From NCBI GenBank assembly GCA_031426355.1, contig JANPLD010000008.1:1-54862 (forward strand): a stretch of DNA of 54,862 nucleotides, given 5' to 3'. Origin of the DNA: JANPLD01 sp031426355. Its GTDB lineage: Bacteria; Pseudomonadota; Alphaproteobacteria; Rickettsiales; UBA8987. The translations under genes and the position numbers were made by a program. Position 1 is the stretch's first letter. Every line of letters starts with the position of its first letter. Below are positions 50,458 to 54,862 of the stretch, in pieces. The notes beneath the pieces are model-generated. The model saw only the letters and a list, made by a program, of their open reading frames with translations, was not told where the DNA came from and made no database searches.

Positions 50458-52209
50458 TTAACTTTGGTCTGACATTAAAAAGAAGTACCTGTCCCTAATG
50501 GTTAGAGGGTCTTCTGGAAGTTCCTGGCCTTTAGCAGCTTCATCAAGAAGGCTTTTATAATATCTTGCTGCGAGTTTTGCTTCACCCATTTTTTCGAGTA
50601 TGACCGCAACATTGTATTTATATTCAAGGTTATCAGGATCAATATTGATCGCCTGCAGATAATATTCAGCAGCCTTCTGTAAGTTATTCTTTTTATAATA
50701 TAAATTTGCTATCTGTGCTGGGATTCCAGGGTAATAAGGGTTCTTTTTCCAGAGTTCAGTCAGTTTTGGAATTGCGTCATCAGCATTCCTTTCCGTAACG
50801 AGAATTATATAGTTATTAATTGCCGGGAAATAATTTTTGTCCCGCTTAATCAAGTTCAGATAAGCGTTTTTTGCTTTATCATATTGCTTGGCCTTATGGT
50901 AAGAGGTAGCAAGTCCGAAAAGGGCGTTCTTATCGTTAGGGTTATTCTCAATAACTTTTTTATAATAGCTTATAGCGCTTTCGTACATACCAAGGTTCAG
51001 GGCATCATAAGCATTTTTCTTATCTTTCACTAAATTATTGTTTCCGGATTTAACTTCAACATTGAGATTTTTATCTTTTACAAAAAATTCTGCTCTGGTA
51101 AGGGATTTTGGAATTACTGGTGCGACTTCAGTGGAAACAACTTCTTTAGTTTCTTTTATTTTTAAATCACCAAGCTCAGTTTTTTTGACGTTATTTCCCG
51201 GAGTTATTTGTTCGCCACCTTCAATTGAAGTTAAATTAGGCGTAGTAGTAGAAGCAGGCTCAGGGTTTTCAGCAAGCTCTTCATAAAAAGGGTCTTTGAA
51301 ATCACCCCTTTCTACACTAACAGCGTTTTTAACTACAAAATCACGTTTCCTTGGTGGTAAATGGGTAAGCTGGTTCAAAATATCAAGATCATCATCAGGA
51401 TTGGTTTCTCTATCTAATGGCACTATTGGAATTTGCGCTACATCAACAGTTTTTTCGCGGCTGGCTTTTATAAGTATATCTTCTTCATCAGTTTGGGGCT
51501 GTATCTCATCAAGGTTATCTGATCTTGATACGAGGCTTGATGAAGAGCTATTCCTCATACTTTTTGGGAGTTGTGAGAAAGTTGGGATGGGAGTTCTTTC
51601 TGAATCTGCATCAGGTAAAAGCATTGTTTGGGAGTTTTCTTCAGAATCCCCTGAAATCGTTATGCTAACTTCTCCTGATCCAGATGAAGCTGTTACACCT
51701 GAGTCATCAATGGGTTTTACAGGGCTTGCTTCAACTTCTGCAGTAAATTCCGGCTTTGCAGTAATTTCAACAGAAGGATATTTAGTGGAAGCGGCAACAT
51801 TAGCAGAGACAGTTTCTGGAAGATTTACTTCAGGTTCTACAGTTGATTCAGTGGTTGCAGGCTCCTGAGTTGTTGGAGTTTGCTCAGCAGTAGGTTGAGC
51901 CGCAGCATCTTTCGGCTGTTCTGCCTCTTTTGCTGTGTTAGCAGTTGCTTCGGGTGTGGCTTCCGGTGCAGAAAATACATCCTTAACTATTGAATCAATC
52001 TGGGATAGATCCACCACTGCTTGCGGCGCAGCTTCAAGTGCAGGCGTTGGAAGGGCTTCCGCTGTAGCGGCAGGTTGTTCTGCAGGAGCTGCTACAGGTT
52101 CAGTTGCTGAAAGATCAGGCAAGGCAACATCTTCCGCAAATGAAAAGGCAGCCGGAAAGAATAAAATTCCGGAAATAAGGATTAAAAAATTTAAGAGTAT
52201 TCTTTTCAA
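50458..52209 (-). CDS. Exported TPR protein upstream of pilT
   Basis: A 583-residue protein with a signal peptide (residues 1-25, cleavage after SFA). Residues 26-200 are Ala/Pro/Glu/Thr-rich and disordered. The middle (about 200-390) is acidic with no clear fold. Residues about 405-570 contain four to five TPR units (GMYESAISYYKKVIENNPND, KQYDKAKNAYLNLIKRDK, NNLQKAAEYYLQAINIDPDN, EAKLAARYYKSLL). It starts the run TPR-pilT-pilU-murB with gaps of 16, 12 and 7 bases. A role as a periplasmic scaffold for the pilus is inferred from position only. Confidence 0.78.
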   Translation of the reverse strand: MKRILLNFLILISGILFFPAAFSFAEDVALPDLSATEPVAAPAEQPAATAEALPTPALEAAPQAVVDLSQIDSIVKDVFSAPEATPEATANTAKEAEQPKDAAAQPTAEQTPTTQEPATTESTVEPEVNLPETVSANVAASTKYPSVEITAKPEFTAEVEASPVKPIDDSGVTASSGSGEVSITISGDSEENSQTMLLPDADSERTPIPTFSQLPKSMRNSSSSSLVSRSDNLDEIQPQTDEEDILIKASREKTVDVAQIPIVPLDRETNPDDDLDILNQLTHLPPRKRDFVVKNAVSVERGDFKDPFYEELAENPEPASTTTPNLTSIEGGEQITPGNNVKKTELGDLKIKETKEVVSTEVAPVIPKSLTRAEFFVKDKNLNVEVKSGNNNLVKDKKNAYDALNLGMYESAISYYKKVIENNPNDKNALFGLATSYHKAKQYDKAKNAYLNLIKRDKNYFPAINNYIILVTERNADDAIPKLTELWKKNPYYPGIPAQIANLYYKKNNLQKAAEYYLQAINIDPDNLEYKYNVAVILEKMGEAKLAARYYKSLLDEAAKGQELPEDPLTIRDRYFFLMSDQS

Positions 52210-52276
52210 AATATGATTAACTTCAAGTAATAAGGATGATATATCACCCGCCTATATGTAGGGCAATTAAAATCCT

Positions 52277-52282
52277 TATAAT
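52277..52282 (+). promoter_or_regulatory. Perfect -10 box upstream of folK
   Basis: TATAAT lies 22 bases before the folK ATG at 52305. No convincing -35 element is seen at the right distance. A weak folK-folP-tadA promoter is plausible. Confidence 0.32.
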
Positions 52283-52304
52283 TGCATGACCTCAAGCTTA
52301 TTTT

Positions 52305-52811
52305 ATGAAAAATTTTGTTATTCTGGCACTTGGCTCAAATTTAGGTAATAGAAGGCGTAATATCGCAAGTGCCTTAAAAAAACTTTCGAAGATATCTCAA
52401 GTAGAGAAATGCTCCAGTATTTACCGGTCTCCGGCCTTAGTTCCCAAAGGTTCTCCAAGAAACTGGAATAAATATTTTCACAATTGCATTGTTGCAATTT
52501 TTACTGATATTCCTGCATATGAATTGTTGCAGAAAACTCAGGAAATAGAAAAACAGATAAATATTATTCCCAGAAAAAAGGGAAGTTCCGGCCCCCGGAT
52601 GCTTGATATTGACATAATCACTTTTAATAATGATGAAATAAATACAGATGATCTGGTTATTCCTCATCCAAGGATTTCAGAGAGGAGTTTTGTGGTTTAT
52701 CCCCTGGCAGAAATTGAGCCGGAATTTAAGATCAAAAACAAGAAAATATCTGAAATAAAAAAGTCTTTGCCTGATATTAAGAAGTTAAAATTTAACCCGT
52801 TGATATTATGA
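52305..52811 (+). CDS. folK: HPPK, 7,8-dihydro-6-hydroxymethylpterin pyrophosphokinase
   Basis: A 168-residue enzyme that transfers pyrophosphate to the pterin in folate synthesis. ALGSNLGNRRRNI, the YFHNCIVAI segment and the metal-binding/catalytic core PRMLDIDIITFN followed by IPHPRISERSFVVYPLAEI are intact. Its stop overlaps the folP start by 4 bases (ATGA), so the two consecutive pathway enzymes are made together. Confidence 0.95.
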   Translation: MKNFVILALGSNLGNRRRNIASALKKLSKISQVEKCSSIYRSPALVPKGSPRNWNKYFHNCIVAIFTDIPAYELLQKTQEIEKQINIIPRKKGSSGPRMLDIDIITFNNDEINTDDLVIPHPRISERSFVVYPLAEIEPEFKIKNKKISEIKKSLPDIKKLKFNPLIL

Positions 52812-53608
52812 ATAGAGCTAGAATATTTGGAATACTCAATATTACGCCTGATTCATTCAGTGATGGTGGCAAGTTTAATTCTGTTAATACAGCCAGAAAG
52901 AAGATAAACGAACTGGTAATGGATGGTGCAGATGTGATTGATATAGGGGCAGAATCCACCAGACCTAATGCGCAGATTTTAACTATTGATGAGGAATGGG
53001 AGAGGCTAAAACCGGTTCTAGAGATAATTAAAAAAGAAAATATTAAAACTCCGGTAAGTATTGACAGCAGGAATCCTGAGACCCTGAAAAAGGCTCTTGA
53101 CTACGGGGTTGCTTATATAAATGATGTTTCAGGTTTGCAAAATGAAGCGATAATTTCCTTAGTAAAAGAATATGATGTGAAAGCGGTTTTTATGCATTCG
53201 CTGACTGTTCCTGCTGATAAGAATATTAATATTCCTGAGAATGAAGATGTGGTTTCATTTCTTAAAAACTGGGCAATCAATAAAATTGAAAATTTAAAAA
53301 AGTTTGGAGTCAAGGGCGAAGCCCTTGTGGTTGATCCGGGGCTTGGTTTTGGAAAAACTGCTAAACAAAGTTTTGAGATAATTAAAAGGGTTGGTGAATT
53401 TAAAGATTTAAATATTCCTATTTTAATCGGGCATTCGGAGAAATCTTTCTTAAGTTTATTTACTGATAAGAATGCAGGTGAAAGGAATATTGAAACAAAT
53501 ATTGTTACCTCATATCTGGTTTCGCAGAATGTAGATTACATAAGAGTTCATAATGTTACCGAGGCTAAAAGAGCGATTAATATCGGCTTGGAATTACTAA
53601 AAAACTAA
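52808..53608 (+). CDS. folP: Dihydropteroate synthase
   Basis: A 266-residue TIM-barrel enzyme that joins p-aminobenzoate to the pterin; the target of sulfonamides. GILNITPDSFSDGGKF, DIGAESTRPNA, NDVSGL, DPGLGFGKT, GHSEKSF and RVHNVTEA are standard pattern elements in order. Start ATG 52808 inside the end of folK. The third gene, tadA, follows 12 bases later. Confidence 0.95.
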   Translation: MNRARIFGILNITPDSFSDGGKFNSVNTARKKINELVMDGADVIDIGAESTRPNAQILTIDEEWERLKPVLEIIKKENIKTPVSIDSRNPETLKKALDYGVAYINDVSGLQNEAIISLVKEYDVKAVFMHSLTVPADKNINIPENEDVVSFLKNWAINKIENLKKFGVKGEALVVDPGLGFGKTAKQSFEIIKRVGEFKDLNIPILIGHSEKSFLSLFTDKNAGERNIETNIVTSYLVSQNVDYIRVHNVTEAKRAINIGLELLKN

Positions 53609-53620
53609 AACAACGAAGTT

Positions 53621-54073
53621 GTGTTTGATTATAGAAAATATATGGGGCTAGCCTTAGAGCAGGCGAAAAAGTCAGGGTTGCTGGGTGAAATTCCTGTTGG
53701 CGCTTTAATAGTTGATCAGGAAAATAATATAATAAGTGCAGCGCATAATTTAGTTGAAAGCGAAAGTGATGTAACGAATCACGCGGAAATTATTGTAATA
53801 AGAGAAGCTCAGAAAAAATTAAAAAGTAAAAGCCTGCAGGGTTGTAGTTTGTACGTGACTCTGGAACCATGCGCAATGTGCGCTTCTGCTATTTCTCATT
53901 CCAGAATTTCAAAGTTAATTTTTGGCGCATATGATGAAAAGCAGGGCGCGGTTGAGAATGGTGCCAGAATATACCAGACATCCTCCGCATTATGGAAGCC
54001 TGAAGTAATAGGCGGTATAATGCAGGAAGAATGCTCAAAAATACTCAAGGAATTTTTTCTAACCTTACGCTAG
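53621..54073 (+). CDS. tadA: tRNA-specific adenosine deaminase TadA
   Basis: A 150-residue zinc deaminase that makes inosine at the wobble base of tRNA-Arg(ACG). The zinc site and proton shuttle are in NHAEIIVIREA (His, Glu) and TLEPCAMCASA (two Cys). EIPVGALIV and the C-terminal VIGGIMQEECSKILKEFF are typical. The start is GTG at 53621. The 3' end overlaps the convergent aminotransferase by 9 bases. Confidence 0.94.
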   Translation: MFDYRKYMGLALEQAKKSGLLGEIPVGALIVDQENNIISAAHNLVESESDVTNHAEIIVIREAQKKLKSKSLQGCSLYVTLEPCAMCASAISHSRISKLIFGAYDEKQGAVENGARIYQTSSALWKPEVIGGIMQEECSKILKEFFLTLR

Positions 54074-54862
54074 GTCTTCAACTGCTTTCTTAATTCTGCC
54101 TAACGCTCTTTTAAGAACTTCGTCAGAAGTTGCGTAGGATATCCTGAAATAGCCTTCAGCTCCAAAAGCAGCGCCCGGAACGAGTGCAACAAGATGATCT
54201 TCAAGAAGGTAAGATGCAAAATCAGTATCGTTAGCTATAACTTTTCCACCTGGCGTTGTTTTGCCAATAATGCCTTTACAGCTTGGGAAAACATAGAACG
54301 CGCCTTCAGGGTTTTTGCATGAAAGACCCGGAATGTTATTTAAGCCTTCTACAACCAAATCCCTTCTTTTTTTGAAAGATTCATTGCGTGGTTTAATGAA
54401 ATCCTGACTTCCGTTAAGCGCTTCAACAGTTGCTGCCTGAGCGATAGAGCAGGGGTTTGAAGTACTTTGCGACTGCAATGTTGATATTGCTTTTATAAGT
54501 TCCGCCGGGCCAGCGCCATAGCCGATCCTCCAGCCTGTCATTGCGTATGCTTTAGAAACGCCGTTGATCGTTAAAGTGCGTTCTTTAAGTTTTGGCTCAA
54601 CTTCAACCATAGTGTGGAATTTGAAGCCGTCATAAATTACGTGTTCATAGATATCATCACTCATTACGTAAACCTGCGGGTGTTTAAGCAGAACATCTGC
54701 AATAGCTTTCAGTTCACCATAGCTATAAGCAGCACCAGTTGGGTTACTAGGGGAGTTAAGTACTATCCATTTAGTATTTTTTGTTATTACTTTCTCAAGT
54801 TTTTCGGCAGTGAGTTTGAAATTCGTATCATCAGAACATTCAACTGATACTGGTGTTCCGCC
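54065..54862 (-). CDS. aspC: Aspartate aminotransferase family enzyme, partial
   Basis: The C-terminal 265 residues of a class I PLP aminotransferase; the frame stays open to the window edge, so the N-terminal part is missing. NSPSNPTGAAYS, the PLP-phosphate region, and the Schiff-base lysine in SKAYAMTGWRIGY are present, and the substrate Arg is in YFRISYATS. The subgroup with PGAAFG resembles alphaproteobacterial aspartate aminotransferases (AatA type). The Met at 54664 is internal and not the start. Confidence 0.9.
   Translation of the reverse strand, partial: GGTPVSVECSDDTNFKLTAEKLEKVITKNTKWIVLNSPSNPTGAAYSYGELKAIADVLLKHPQVYVMSDDIYEHVIYDGFKFHTMVEVEPKLKERTLTINGVSKAYAMTGWRIGYGAGPAELIKAISTLQSQSTSNPCSIAQAATVEALNGSQDFIKPRNESFKKRRDLVVEGLNNIPGLSCKNPEGAFYVFPSCKGIIGKTTPGGKVIANDTDFASYLLEDHLVALVPGAAFGAEGYFRISYATSDEVLKRALGRIKKAVEDLA

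Noticed and set aside
51296..51868. Long Ser-rich frame opposite the TPR protein gene
   Set aside because: It is the shadow of the Ala/Pro/Glu/Thr-rich region on the other strand and has no motif or ribosome site.

Overview
This is an AT-rich, gene-dense chromosomal segment that reads as an alphaproteobacterium, probably a deep-branching one. The evidence is gene order as much as gene content: hslV and hisB start divergently with hslU downstream, nifR3/dusB is head-to-head with a fused ispDF, divK-pleD sit in tandem, aspS and rnd are divergent, and there are homologues of mitochondrial complex I subunits or assembly factors (NDUFS6-, NDUFAF3-, NDUFS4- and NDUFAF7-like). A flagellar export gene (fliR), type IV pilus retraction ATPases (pilT, pilU), a large exported ankyrin protein and intact-looking biosynthetic genes (hisB, ilvD, ispDF, folK, folP, trpG, cobA) suggest a motile, surface-active organism that is not strongly reduced, possibly host-associated. 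The taxonomic statement is inference; no rRNA or tRNA gene is visible.

Layout. 1-4.6 kb: aroK (cut by the window edge and apparently frameshifted), a tiny membrane peptide, xerD, a hidden zinc-finger gene, queE and recG. 4.6-9.6 kb: a methyltransferase, then tolQ-tolR-tolA, an Mth938-like protein and gltX on the minus strand. 9.7-15.9 kb: an AT-hook protein, DUF2628-hisB, hslV, a Cys-rich exported protein, hslU, an NDUFS4-like protein, fliR, a divergent XRE/ribbon-helix-helix regulator pair and yajQ. 15.9-22.9 kb: an exported protein with dusB, ispDF, a lipoprotein built of 23-residue repeats, an aldehyde dehydrogenase, thiS, another Cys-rich exported protein and trpG. 22.9-28.3 kb: rpsT, a minus-strand run of two glycolipid/membrane-type genes, a ceramidase-like protein, cobA and an exported protein with four Cys4 repeats, then a plus-strand glycosyltransferase. 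28.3-37 kb: ilvD, the ankyrin protein, midA, trxA, rodA and aspS. 37-44.4 kb: rnd, a membrane protein, ruvC-ruvA-ruvB, a PfkB kinase, a MerR regulator and divK-pleD. 44.4-54.9 kb: an AsmA-like protein, a TPR-pilT-pilU-murB operon, folK-folP-tadA and a partial aminotransferase.

Most of the window is housekeeping: DNA repair and recombination (xerD, recG, ruvCAB), envelope (tolQRA, rodA, murB, asmA, LPS-type glycosyltransferases), translation (gltX, aspS, rpsT, dusB, tadA, queE), proteostasis (hslVU, trxA) and cell-cycle/c-di-GMP signalling (divK, pleD, yajQ). Genes are packed tightly and many convergent pairs overlap at their 3' ends. No stretch longer than 300 bases lacks a gene. The most unusual items are two related AGAGTTTAG palindromes immediately upstream of ilvD and aspS, the Cys4-repeat exported protein, the 23-residue-repeat lipoprotein, and a scattered set of small exported Cys-containing proteins, one of them lying between hslV and hslU. 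I did not find a clear multi-gene defence system, prophage, insertion sequence or CRISPR array.
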